Shown one piece after another: positions 27,123-38,400 of a DNA stretch of 64,000 bases. Under the pieces are notes generated by a model. The model was not told the DNA's origin and made no database searches. It saw only the letters and a program-made list of their open reading frames with translations. This stretch comes from Hypomesus transpacificus (lineage: Eukaryota > Chordata > Actinopteri > Osmeriformes > Osmeridae). The position numbers and the translations under genes are program-made. The stretch's first letter is position 1. Each line of letters starts with the position of its first letter. The stretch spans positions 3,197,063-3,261,062 of the forward strand of contig NC_061062.1 of NCBI RefSeq assembly GCF_021917145.1, given 5' to 3'.

Positions 27123-30100
27123 CTATGTTCTCTCCAAGCTCCCCCCCTGGTCTCCACGGACCGTCGTGTCAGCTCCAGAAACCTGTGATGAAGCTCTTGA
27201 GTTTGAAGAGGCCATCTCTCCATGCTCCTGTTCTGCCTGCAGCACCAAGGATGAAAATAACAGAATTCATTAGCTCTGATTGAGTGTGTATTGTCTCACA
27301 TGTGCTGAATAACAAGTGTGTTTGTGTGTACCCCGGGAGCCTTGGTGAAAGTCTCTGTGGAAGCCTCTTCTTGATGAAACGATGTGTTTGCAGATGACTG
27401 TTGACGGTTATTGTCTTGCTCCGAAGGTTTTGCCTATTAAAAACAAATGTTTTTATTTTCTGCGGTATCTTCAGTGTTACTGACACTGTGCGACAGACCG
27501 TGAGACACACAGTTGTTCAGTACCGGATCATCTTTATCCTCTGTGTGCTGAAGAGTTTTGTCACTGAGCCTCTCATTTTTTACTGCCTCTGCTTTTCTCT
27601 GTTACAGACAGGAATTCAAATTAAAAGTCACACCAAGGTGCAACATTAAACGTGCATCCTGTGCTTGGAACAGATAAATGTTCTGTGTGTACCTGCGAAG
27701 CATCAGTCCTGTCTACGCCAGCATGCTCTCTGTGGACTGGCGGAGGGCTGGGTCTGTCAGGGATGGGGGTACCTCTGTCAAGTGTGGGGCTATGTCTCTC
27801 AGATGTGGGGCTAGCTTGGTCAGATGTGGGGCTCTTTCTCTCAGATATGGGGCTAGCTTTTCCATGTGTGGGGCTATTTCTCTCAGATGTGGGGCTACCT
27901 TGGTCAGATGTGGGGCTATTTCTCTCAGGTGTGGGGCTAGCTTGGTCAGATGTGGAGCTATTTCTCTCAGATGTGGGGCTAGCTTGGTCAGATGTGGGGC
28001 TATTTCTCTCAAGTGGGGGGCTATTTCTCCTAGGTGTGGGGCTAGCTCTTCCAGATATGGGGCTAGCTTTTCCAGATATGGGGCTGTCTGTCTGAGGCGA
28101 GTGGTGGACTTTGTCAGATGAGGAGCTGGCTCTGTCGAGTTGGGGGCTTGGTCTGTCAGATGAGTTCACCTGAGGTTCAAGCTGCCTTCTCGTCTTCTCA
28201 TCGCTTGGCTGACACAGAAATACAACACGACTGAGGATTATGTGGATCGACCATGTACATATGCAGACCCTTAAAAACTCCATCAAAAGCAAGTTAGCGG
28301 AGATGACCCCTACCTCATTGCCGTCCGCTGCTTGGTGCTGAGCTCCTCCGTTCATGGGCTCTGTTAGTGCCGTTTCCTTGGTAGACTGCAGATAAGGAAC
28401 TACATGTTATTGACCACAATCAAAGTCCCTTTGACATCCGGGTCAGGAAGTTGATGGTGAGTGGATAATGCTGGACGGCACAGCCCTCCCGGACCACCAC
28501 CCTCCCACCCCTGTTGCCTGGGCGACGAGGCATCTTCATCACACTAACCTGTTGTTTTCTGCCTTTACGAGGAGAGTCTCTCTCTCTGTGTTCCTCTTCC
28601 TCAACTGTCTCTGCTACTTGCTAATGGAGAAAGAGACAGTGGGTGACAGCTCAAGACAAGCCCAGCGTGTCCTGCCTGAGGACCAGGAGGATCACTGTAC
28701 CTGGTCCACAGGGATCTCCACAGTTGTGTTCTCATCCTCCTGCACCTCCTCAGCTCCTAGTAGCTCCTCTCTCGTCCTCCGCACGCCTCCTTTAAACACG
28801 CTGGTCTGGACTGCAAACAAACACCCCCATCCATCAAACGACGTGGCGTTCGACCACTTCAACCAGATCCTACTTCTTATTGAGAAAATTTTATTTACGA
28901 GGCAGCATCCCAGTAATAAAAAAAAAAGCTTTACTCCTGGTAAGATTGTAACTGTTGTGTGTGTATGTGTGTTTGTTTGTGTGTGTGTGTGTGTGGAGGG
29001 ATGGACAGGACGAAGAGTGTGTTTACCTGCTCCGTCCCTGGGAGGTGGTCTGGGCTGACCCCTGTTCTTGCGGACCTTGGCTGGTCTGGCGAAGAAGATG
29101 GAGGACTCCTCCTTCCCCGACCCCCTGGGGACGGCCTGCTGGGCTGACCTGTCTCCCATCTCATCCCCCGTGGATTTCACTCTCCGCCCGTCAGACTGGA
29201 AACAATGACACAGTGTGAAGGGGCCACATTCCTGCCAGGTGGGCTAAATCAAGCGCATAAAACTGTCTGGGAGTTTAAATCTATGAAATGACTAGATTTA
29301 GTAACGTTTTATAATGGTAATTCCATTGTTAAGCCCCATGGGTGGTTTAGGAACTTCAGATCTGTTGGTTTTGTACCTCGGGGGAATCCAGCATGGCGGA
29401 GTCACTGTATCTGTCCTCAGGCCCGCTGACCACCTTCCTGTTCTGTGTGAAGGATAAAGAGACAGAGTGTACCACAAAGACCTGTTGCTGTATTCATAGC
29501 AGCCTGTCGGTGTGGTGCTGGATCAGACAGTGTGGTGAACCAAGCTTACCTCAAGCTTTCTCCGCTGCCTTCTGTGTCCCGGGAAATGTCTGGAAAACAA
29601 CGTGAAAAAAGATAAACAAGGAAACAGAAATTTTTTGATTTGAAAGTCACAGCTTTTCCTGGCTGTGCTTCATTTGATGGATCTCCTTGAGGGGCAGAGC
29701 AGAGCACACACACTACCTCTCTGATGCTTTAGGAACCTGCAGCTCCACATATGGAAGTTTCTTGAACCTCTCGGTTCCCACGGCAACATAGTAGTGTCCA
29801 GTCTCCAGCTGGTCAGCGGAGGTCAAGGTTGTGCCCTCCAGGGTGCACAACCTAAGGGGTCACAGGTAAGAGGTCACTGAACTATAAACTGTACATCTAA
29901 TCACATGTCAGTTCAGGGGTAGTTTGATGATTGGGATGTCATCAACGCTGATGTTCGCTGGGTTGGTCAGTGTGTGTGTGTGTGTGTGAGTGTGTGTGAG
30001 TGTGTGTGTGTGTGTGTGTCTAACCTGCGCACAGCGCCGGTTCGCAGACTGGCTCTCTCTGTCACCAGGCTGAGGATCTGCTCCAGCTCACGCTGCATGC

Positions 30101-32478
30101 CCCGTGGGATGATGAAGCGTAGTGGAGGACACAGCAAGTCTCCGTTACGGAAAACACTGGACAAGGACAGAGAAGAAGCTTGAATTTGAACCTGCTCATG
30201 GACAGCTTCTGTATGTACGATACGTGTCACATCCTTTCCGCTGTTACTCACTCTGTAAGTGTGTGTGTGTGTGTACCTGCATGGGAATGTGCGTGTGTGT
30301 TTTCAAGTGGACTCACTATATGATGCACGGTACAGGTATGTACTTCCTCCACTTGGCTGAGACGTTGGGTCTCTGGAAGACTTTAACCTGGCAGGTACAC
30401 ACAAAGAAACGCCAGTTACCAAACTGTGGATTCCGCTCAATAGGAATGATACAAAAGCTAATTTGATTATGAAAACCCCAAAACCAAACCTCTGTTTCAC
30501 AGTGATATAACTTTATGCGAACAACATCTATGGAATTTTACAACTATGACCCAACCCCCCATTCTTAGCGGTAGCCATCATCCCTTGTGTATAATCTTAG
30601 CGTTGTGACAGATACACTTGTGTCAGTGAGAAGGCTGTGACCATGGCAACTCGGAGCACTTCAAGTCCTCTCCAGTGATTTGAATGGAGAGATGTCTCTC
30701 GCCTCGACTTGAATGTCCCTCTTGCAGTTACACAACCGCACGCTCTCCTGTTCAGCACTAGTCTGCACAGAACCCCACTCTCATCACGTCATTAATTCAC
30801 ACAGGCTTTGGCCACAATAATACCACACTCTTTGACCACAGGAACGGCAACAAATCAATCAACAACAAAGCTGGACGATAACATCCTACGGTTTTTTCTG
30901 TGAAATAGTGTGGTGTTTGAAGAGGGAGGGAGGCAGGCCTGGGGTAGCTAGTGTAGGGCCAGTATGAGACCTGCCCAGACATGCTTGGGCCCTGATAACA
31001 GAGCTTCACCACCGCATGGAGATATTGTTCTGTATACAGAGTGGGAGCTGAGATCCTTGCCCCCTGAAGTACAAAACAATGTTAAACCCCCCACACACAC
31101 CTCTCACGTGTTAGAGCCACAGCAACCAACAACATAGACCCTACACTCAGCTTAGCCTGTTGGTGGAGAGACTCCTTGGAGACACAATGAAAGTCTACTG
31201 TTTCACCTCAGTATTGCTACGTAGCTCAGTGATGGGAGGGTTGGACAGTGTCTCTTCCAGTGTCTGCTTATGTTGTGAGAGTGCTATGGCAGCACCTACA
31301 AATACTAACGTGACGTCTAGCAGTCCAACACAAACACTTGCGGAGGCTTTATCTGTGTCCAGTCAGCCACAAGGCCGTTCAGAACAACATATCTCCTCGC
31401 CAAGGTTCTGAGTAAGATAAAAGTATAAAGAGGCAAAAAGACAAATGGAAAAATAAACACACAAAATCAATTTCTGAAATATTTTACCAAATGTTCTAAG
31501 GGAGTACTTAAAATGGGTGGATGTTTAGAGTACAGGTGACAAATGTGGACACAAACCCAAACTGTGACACAAAATACCCATCTCACACCACAGGCTTGTT
31601 CAGCACAGCCACCCTCCATACCATGGTTTCCCAGTTCAAACTGTCAGTTGAAATCAGTCCATGTGTCGGTAAGGGTTGTCAAATGAGTAAGCAAATATTG
31701 GGTTTATCTGCAATGGAAAATCTAAGAGCTTATTTTCATATTTGGTTTGGCAGCCGTCCAGGTCCAAGTACATTAAGACCTAACCACCCCCTTGGAGCAT
31801 TCCAGTGGCGCATTCCTGCAGGGCTGGGCAGGGTTGAATGAGTTATGGACTGAACTATCGACCCCAAAAGAGAGATGATCAAATGAAACCTACCTGAGGA
31901 CCCTCTCCTCGTGCTGCAGGCAGCTTCTTCTGTCCTGAGTTCAAATAACTGCACATCGGAAACAGTCAGCATTACAGGAAGCACACAGGCACCTTGGTTC
32001 ATGACTATCATCAACTTTGTCCTAAACTGGACATACATAAAATGGAAGACTGACACAATACTTTTGTCCAATAATAGGGCAGTTGTACAACAACAAAAAA
32101 AGAAATTGGGTTCAGTTTAACTTGAAACAATACCACTGACCGAGGTTGGTGAAGCAATGCCAGAAAGCATAAATACTGAAGACAGACTCACTTCAGTTTC
32201 TTAAAGCGCTCGAAACCGGCAGCCACATACTGCGCTCCGCTCTGCAGGTCGATCAGGTCCCGGACCCTGGTTCCCTGCCGGGGGGTGTACAGCGTCCTCA
32301 CGGCCAGCGGTGCCTGGATGTTCTGGGTCACATCGTTCAGGAAGGCCTCCATGGTGGCTACCTGTCGCTGGTTCACTACGAACCTCCTGCCACTGTGGAA
32401 GGGATCTCCATTCCTGTAGACCACCACGCTTTTGACTGGGGGCAGCAGGGCTGTGGAGGTCCCCACACCGAAGGACAT
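27123..32478 (-). CDS. dcdc2b: Doublecortin domain-containing protein 2B
   Basis: Doublecortin-domain proteins bind microtubules; DCDC2 relatives work in cilia. Thirteen coding exons close in phase to 612 residues: 32192-32478, 31894-31948, 30317-30387, 30025-30156, 29717-29851, 29550-29589, 29377-29442, 29027-29195, 28701-28810, 28549-28620, 28314-28385, 27693-28208 and 27123-27236. The first domain (about 14-98) has [18 protein letters not shown] and [11 protein letters not shown]. The second (about 134-216) has [33 protein letters not shown] and [15 protein letters not shown]. The rest is low-complexity and charged, and exon 12 encodes a Ser/Pro repeat tail. For exon 2 I chose the upstream acceptor GTGCAG because it gives KKLNYL, conserved in DCDC2. 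B over DCDC2 rests on the TMEM234 and IQCC neighbours. The two domains are secure; the last exon is the weakest part. Confidence 0.9.
27715..28100 (-). repeat. dcdc2b: Coding 24-nt repeats in dcdc2b exon 12
   Basis: About fifteen imperfect 24-nt units encode eight-residue repeats such as SPTSDQA-, SPTSERN- and SPISGRA-. Ser-Pro is kept in almost every unit while the other positions vary. The region is coding on the minus strand and incidentally open in two + strand frames. Confidence 0.85.
28956..28995. repeat. (TG)n in a dcdc2b intron
   Basis: TG run with TTTG interruptions, close to the donor of exon 8. Confidence 0.85.
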
Positions 32479-33479
32479 CTCCCTGGCTTACTGCTGCTAC
32501 TGAGCCTGGATGGTTCTGGGTCAGCCGGTACCACCTGCCGAAGCCACAGTCTTCAGTCCTTGGGCTTGAGCACCCTAGCTGAGATATTTTAGAAGTAGAT
32601 ATAAAGATTCTGAATGCATGGAAAGTAAATGTGGCTCAGGTGAAATTGTAAGCCCTGTGCCTGTCTTCGTTGTTGTTGGTGGTCTCCCTATCTCTCTCTC
32701 TCTGTTCTGGACTGCTACTCACGCATTTCACTCTCTCTCCCTCTGAGACACACACTCACTACGGCTGTGAGTATTTCCTGGTTGCTATGGCAGCAGGGCC
32801 AGCAATGACTGGCTTTGTGGGCCAAACCATCAGCAGCCACGCAACCAAAACAAAGGAGGGAGAGGGGGGTGAGAGAGGATAGGAAGATGTATACAGGGAA
32901 AAAAAGAGAAAGGGGAAGATAATGGGGTGAGAGATGTGGCGGGCAGAACAGCAGAGAGAGAGAGGGATTGAAAAATGGGGTCTGTTAGCTGAATCAATAA
33001 GATAACCTGTCAAGTGTTTGTCGTCTTGGAGTAAACTGTAAAAAAAAAAAACAGACCCTCAGAATTCACTAAGGACACTGATTAACCTTTACAACTTTTC
33101 TTCTGACCAAACCCTTCAATCCAACTTGACTAAAGCTCAGGGAGAAAGGATGACACACTGGGAAATACCATTCATTCATACTAGAATAGTTTTTTGTCTT
33201 TTTGGTTTGACCAGGGTTGTGAAATCTGATTCCATAAAGGGGAAGGCGTACAAAGCAAGTGGTCTGGATGGACCGTATGAGGCTATGTTAAGGTAGCGAT
33301 GGTAAACTGGTTTAGGTCTACCCACAATCTCACAGCTTTTCTACAAACAATCGGCCTAGACACGGTTTTAAGTATCTCCATAGAGAACAGCCGTGATGTA
33401 AACCAACATCATTCTTGCACACATCCAAATGTCTAAATAATACTTCATTACAAAGGAATGAATCAACAAAAAAATATGT

Positions 33480-33489
33480 TTTATTTATT
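33480..33489 (-). terminator. iqcc: iqcc poly(A) signal (overlapping AATAAA)
   Basis: On the minus strand this reads AATAAATAAA, 230 bp after the iqcc stop and about 1 kb before the dcdc2b start. The two minus-strand genes therefore probably have separate 3' and 5' ends. Confidence 0.6.
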
Positions 33490-33720
33490 TTCAGTATTTT
33501 ACAAAAAATATATACACACACAGAATAAACATGACATCACATACAGATACTTTTCTCTATGTTATGAGTCGAGGGCTATAGACACACCATATCTTCAAAC
33601 CAACCTACAATGAGAGGAACTGAGATGTGGTCGTTTGTTGACAGTCTAAACACAGTCCTCACAGTCAAAGGCCAGAAATCTAGTTTGGAAGACCAAGAGG
33701 ATACATGGCTTCCTCTGCTG

Positions 33721-35092
33721 TTAAGATTCATTCAGCCTTTCTCTCAGCAACAGGTACTGAAGGGAAAAAGAAAAAGGAGCAGAGAGCGTGAGGAATGTCT
33801 CATCATCGGGTTTGACACAGTAAGTACAATTTTGTGCGACCGGTTTACCCACATAACTGTGGTTGGGAGTGTCTTGTAAACACATGTAGTTCCCTGTATT
33901 TGAAGCGGCGCACGACGTTAGTCAACAGGTGATGAGGAGGGAGGTTGGAGGAGATGAGCTCACCTTCTTTCTGCTGCCAATAGCCTGCTGTAGCCACAGG
34001 AGCTCCATGGTCAGAGTGTTTCTATGGAGACGTAGAGATTCTGGGGTGGGAGACACCTCCTGAGCCAGACTGCACCGCAACGAACCTGACCCAAGGAAGA
34101 GAGTGGGAGACAGAAATACAGTATTTATACTCTCTCTCAGTCTCTCTCTCAGTCTCTCTATCACCCTCTCTCCCTTTCCCTCTCTCTCTCTCTCTCTCTC
34201 GATCGAAACAGGGAAAGGGATTCAGAAACACACAAACACACACTGCCTACTTTTCTGAAAGTGTCCGTAGCTTCCATCCAGACCCAGACTGCTCCAGACT
34301 GTGGTGGTGTCCTGGGCACTCTCCTGCTGTCCTCCATCTCCTTGCTGGCTGCTCCCTGTCTCTCCATCGCCCTCTAGCGAGCTGGAGGCAGTTCTCCAGA
34401 TGGGCGCCTGTTCCTGGTCGTGGGACGCATCCCGCTCTGGTTCTATCCTCTCGGACAGTTGAATTATCGGAACGACATGTTCTGCACGCTGCTCCAGACT
34501 ACTTGTGTTTGTGTTTGGTCTTGCTCCAACATGCCTGCCACGTTTCTGCAAAAGACCGTCCTGTCATAACAAATACAAACAGACCATTATAGTTGCTATT
34601 GCATTTGAATGGTAAGACACGTCATTCTAGACACAACATACACGTCCCCTTCGGTGAAACTGCAGCACATTGCTTGTATCCTTACAAAGCTAATTAGTCG
34701 ATGAATAACAATGATAACTTACCGTGTCTGAGAAGTAAGGGTTGGAAATAATACCATCTCTCCAGCGCAAATGATCTAACTTTCCGTCAATATCTCTAAC
34801 AATATCTTCAAAGTCGATCCGCGCACTCCTGATCTCCTTCCTCACCAAGTATCCACGACAACATGCCTGTAGAATGGGAACTGCATTAGCACTAGCTAGC
34901 TCGCTTGACGGACGAAACAGTTCTGAAACAGTATAAATGAACGCTATTCATAGAGTAATTTGTCAACATGTACACCGTCAAACGTATTTGTTAGCTGGTA
35001 ATTATACGTACGTTCTGATGAAACTCGTTTTGACTGGCTCGCTTTCTTACCTGAAAATTGGTGAATATCAATTCCCATTCGCGTTCCTCCAT
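33721..35092 (-). CDS. iqcc: IQ motif-containing protein C
   Basis: Five coding exons join in phase to 212 residues: 35051-35092, 34723-34866, 34251-34545, 33964-34085 and 33721-33756 (stop TAA). An IQ-type calmodulin-binding stretch lies near the N-terminus (FTNFQACCRGYLVRKEIRSA), interrupted only by the exon 1/2 junction after FQ. ARIDFEDIVRDIDG follows, then a variable acidic, Gln/Ser-rich middle. Near the C-terminus ESLRLHRNTLTMELLWLQQA and then SRKKYLLL is highly characteristic of vertebrate IQCC. The function of IQCC is poorly known; the IQ motif implies calmodulin or EF-hand light-chain binding. It is head-to-head with fancm and in tandem with dcdc2b, the human neighbour. An X-box-like element overlaps the start codon. 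Confidence 0.92.
34128..34200. repeat. (CT)n in an iqcc intron
   Basis: CT-rich stretch ending in a pure CT run, in intron 3. Confidence 0.85.
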
Positions 35093-35104
35093 TGCTATGG
35101 CAAC
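35091..35104. promoter_or_regulatory. X-box-like RFX site at the iqcc start
   Basis: ATTGCT-AT-GGCAAC fits the X-box consensus of two half-sites RYYNYY and RRNRAC spaced by 1-3 bases. It overlaps the iqcc ATG (35090-35092). RFX factors drive many ciliary genes. This is a motif match only. Confidence 0.5.
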
Positions 35105-35411
35105 GGAAGAAATCCCGCGGCAGACGAATTGAACTGTTTTTATCTTCCGGTGTTACGAGTGGACGTGCCAAAATAAAGGTCGGACATTCAAAATCTTGAA
35201 TTATTTTTACAGTTAGGGGGTCAAAGCTTTTTGAAGCTACAGAACTAACATTTTTAGAATACTGAATGAACTTTAAATGTACAGATTGTACAACCAACAT
35301 TCAATGTCGTCATTGGTGTTTATTTTGAAAAACATGCGACCCGGAACTAAATCTCTTTTTGTAAGCGCTCTACACATTGCTGTTTTGAAATGACTATATT
35401 TACTACTCAAA
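35093..35411. promoter_or_regulatory. iqcc/fancm bidirectional promoter
   Basis: The two start codons face away from each other 319 bp apart. ETS-type cores lie at 35104-35109 (CGGAAG) and 35144-35150 (CTTCCGG), with another CCGGAA near 35341. An inverted CCAAT (ATTGG) lies near 35311. Paired ETS sites and no clear TATA box suit a housekeeping DNA-repair promoter. The minus-strand UTR of iqcc must fall in the left part. Confidence 0.65.
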
Positions 35412-38400
35412 ATGAGCGGTGTAAACCAAAGGACTTTGTTCCAGACTTGGGGTACTTCGGCTCCTCAAAAGGCTAACCAAACGAACAATGTTGCAAAGAA
35501 GACAACTGCAGTTGGGCGGCGAAAACCCACCCCAAGCGCTACCACAGGAGCAGCCAAGAAGAATCAGCCCAGGACAACTGACACAACGCTGACTACAAGA
35601 AGCTCGCTCTGGAGTGAGATTGGCCCCGACCCCACAGCTCACTGCAACGCAAAATATTCTGCTGCATATGAAGATGACGATGACGACTTGATGGTAGTAG
35701 CTGTCTACGAAGCTGAGAAATCTCTGTCAGTTGACGCCAGCTTTGAACAAGACACTGTAGCTACTGACACTGTAGATTCTGAGAGCACAACGATCACGCA
35801 AACTCCTGAAAGTGGAGTGTGTTATGAAGACTTTCCAGGTATTGACAGCTCATCAGTCCAAGTATGGATCTATCCTACGAACTACCAAATCAGGGAATAC
35901 CAGCTCAAGATATCAGAGGCAGCGTTGTTCCAGAACACCCTGGTTTGCCTGCCCACTGGCCTGGGCAAGACCTTCATTGCCTCTGTGGTGATGTACAACT
36001 TCTACCGCTGGTATCCTGCAGGGAAGATAGTCTTCATGGCACCCACAAAGCCTCTTGTAGCACAACAGATAGAGGCATGCTACAAAGTTATGGGTATTCC
36101 ACAAACGCATATGGCTGAGATGACAGGTGGGTTACACACGCACGCACGCACGCACGCACACACGTACCTCTTCTTCTTTCCTTGCTCCCTCGTGGATGTC
36201 AACCTGTCTCCGGTCCTCCTGTAGGAAACACTGCTGCCCAGCAGCGGCAGCTGCTGTGGAAGACGAAACGCGTGTTCTTCCTGACACCTCAGGTCATGGT
36301 AAACGACCTGTCCAGAGACACATGCCCAGCCGTGCAGGTGAAATGTGTGGTGTTCGACGAGGCCCACAAGGCTCTGGGAAACCAGGCCTACTGCCAGGTA
36401 TGTCTCCCCTGTGTAGACCAAGCCAGCGAGGCCTACGAGCCTGGGTGATGACAGCAGATGAAGCCTAGTAGTGGTCAGACAGATTAGACATGTTCACTGA
36501 CATAGACTAGACGAGAACTAGTGTTCTCTGTTTGTTGGTGTCACTTAATGGCTCCTCTTTATGGTGATCAGTGATGCACTGTGATTCAAAGTGAAAATAT
36601 TAATTCCTGGGGTGTGTGTGGTGTGTTTTTTATGAGGATGGACTAGGTACTAGGGTTACAGCCTGTGTGAATTCCAATACTGGATTTAAAAACACCCCCT
36701 CCTCTAGTGTTATTATGTTGACTGTGAAAGGTCTTCATTAATATCTCATATCAGTGTTCATACAGGACTAATGACTAACTGATAGAGACGTGGAACATTT
36801 GTGTTTGTGTCTGTATGCGATTTGTACGTGTGTGGTTCTGTATGCGGTGTGTGTATGCGTCTGTATGCAATGTGTGTGTGTGTGTATGTGGTGTGTGTCT
36901 GTATACGGTACGTGTGTGCTCAGGTGATCAGACAGCTGGGCAGCCAGACCCAGCAGTTCCGTGTCCTGGCTCTCAGTGCCACCCCAGGAGCAGACATCAG
37001 GGTAGGCTTGGCCCTGTTCTCTGGGAGTCTCCGTGTACCATCACCACTGTTGCTTTGTATCTTGATGACACACCATCAATATTTGCTAAGAAACGTTCTC
37101 AGCTTATCTCTGTATTTCCCTGTCCCTGTTTCCCTCTCTTTCTCTCCCCACCTCAGGCAGTGCAGCAAGTCATCTCCAACCTGCTGATCTCCCACATTGA
37201 GCTTCGTTCTGAGGAGAGCCCAGACCTCCAGGCCTACTCCCATCAGCGCAGCCTGGAGAAGGTCACAGTCCCCCTGGGAGAGGTCCTCACCGCCTACCAA
37301 GCTACCTACCTCCAGGTCAGTACCAACTACCTACCTCCAGGTCAGTACCAAGCTACCTACCTCCAGGTCAGTACCAACTACATATCTCCAGGTCAGTACC
37401 AACTACATACCTCCAGGTCAGTACCAACTACCTACCTCCAGGTCAGTACCAACTACATACCTCCAGGTCAGTACCAACTACATACTTCCAGGTCAGTACC
37501 AAGCTACATACCTCCAGGTCAGTACCAACTACCTATCTCCAGGTCAGTACCAACTACATACCTCCAGGTCAGTACCAACTACCTACCTCCAGGTCAGTAC
37601 CAAGCTACATACCTCCAGGTCAGTACCAACTACATACCTCCAGGTCAGTACCAACTACATACCTCCAGGTCAGTACCAAGCTACCTACCTCCAGGTCAGT
37701 ACCAAGCTACCTACCTCCAGGTCAGTACCATCAGATGCCACCTTGTTGACTGAATGGGGGCCTTGGAAGTGAGAAAGTGTGTTGCCTTGAAGTGAGATTG
37801 GTTAGTCGGGGTGCTGAGTTATCACAGGGCCTTGAGTGTGTGTCGTCAGTAATGCCTGTTAGCAAGCTCTATACCTGCGTTTCTCAACCCTGGGCCTGGG
37901 GGGGGGCACCCTGGCCCTGGGGGGGGGGGCACCCTGGCCCTGGGGGGGGGCAGACTGATTCAAGATGTGTTGGAAAAAGGGAGACATCTAAAACATGCAG
38001 GGTAGGAGGTCTCCCAGGACCAGGCTTGAGGAACACTGCTCTGTCGGTGGGATGGCTTTAGAAGCTGCTTGCAACAGTTCCTCTCCTCTCGACCCTGATC
38101 TTGCAACATTTGTTTTGGTGCTCTGCTACCACCTAGTGGTAACCTGTCATCATTTAGAACATTCTGAACTCTTTTTGGAAGAGTTGAAATTCCAATTATC
38201 CGAAGCCTCCCATGGTTTTTGTTGTGCGGTGCCTGTCTTGATTAATCATGTGTGAATTCCAACCACGTTGAATGAAAGGCTGCATGTGGCGAAGCTCTGG
38301 AGGAGCCCAACTGACTGTTAGTCGGTGTCGGTGAGGAGCCTGTCTCATTAGTGGGATCTCAGCGGGCTCTCTGAGTACAGCAGCCCCATCTACCATCTCA

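Noticed and set aside
27652..28121. Two + strand open frames over dcdc2b exon 12
   Set aside because: They are shadows of the 24-nt coding repeats. The minus-strand frame links in phase to twelve other exons, while the + frames have no splice partners.
31894..31934. Shorter dcdc2b exon 2 from the AACTCAG acceptor
   Set aside because: It gives a frame without the conserved KKLNYL junction. The upstream GTGCAG acceptor restores it and keeps all later exons in phase.
36815..37753. 312-residue open frame as one continuous protein
   Set aside because: It starts in intron TG repeat and crosses the exon 3 and exon 4 boundaries. Only 37157-37315 in this frame is FANCM sequence.
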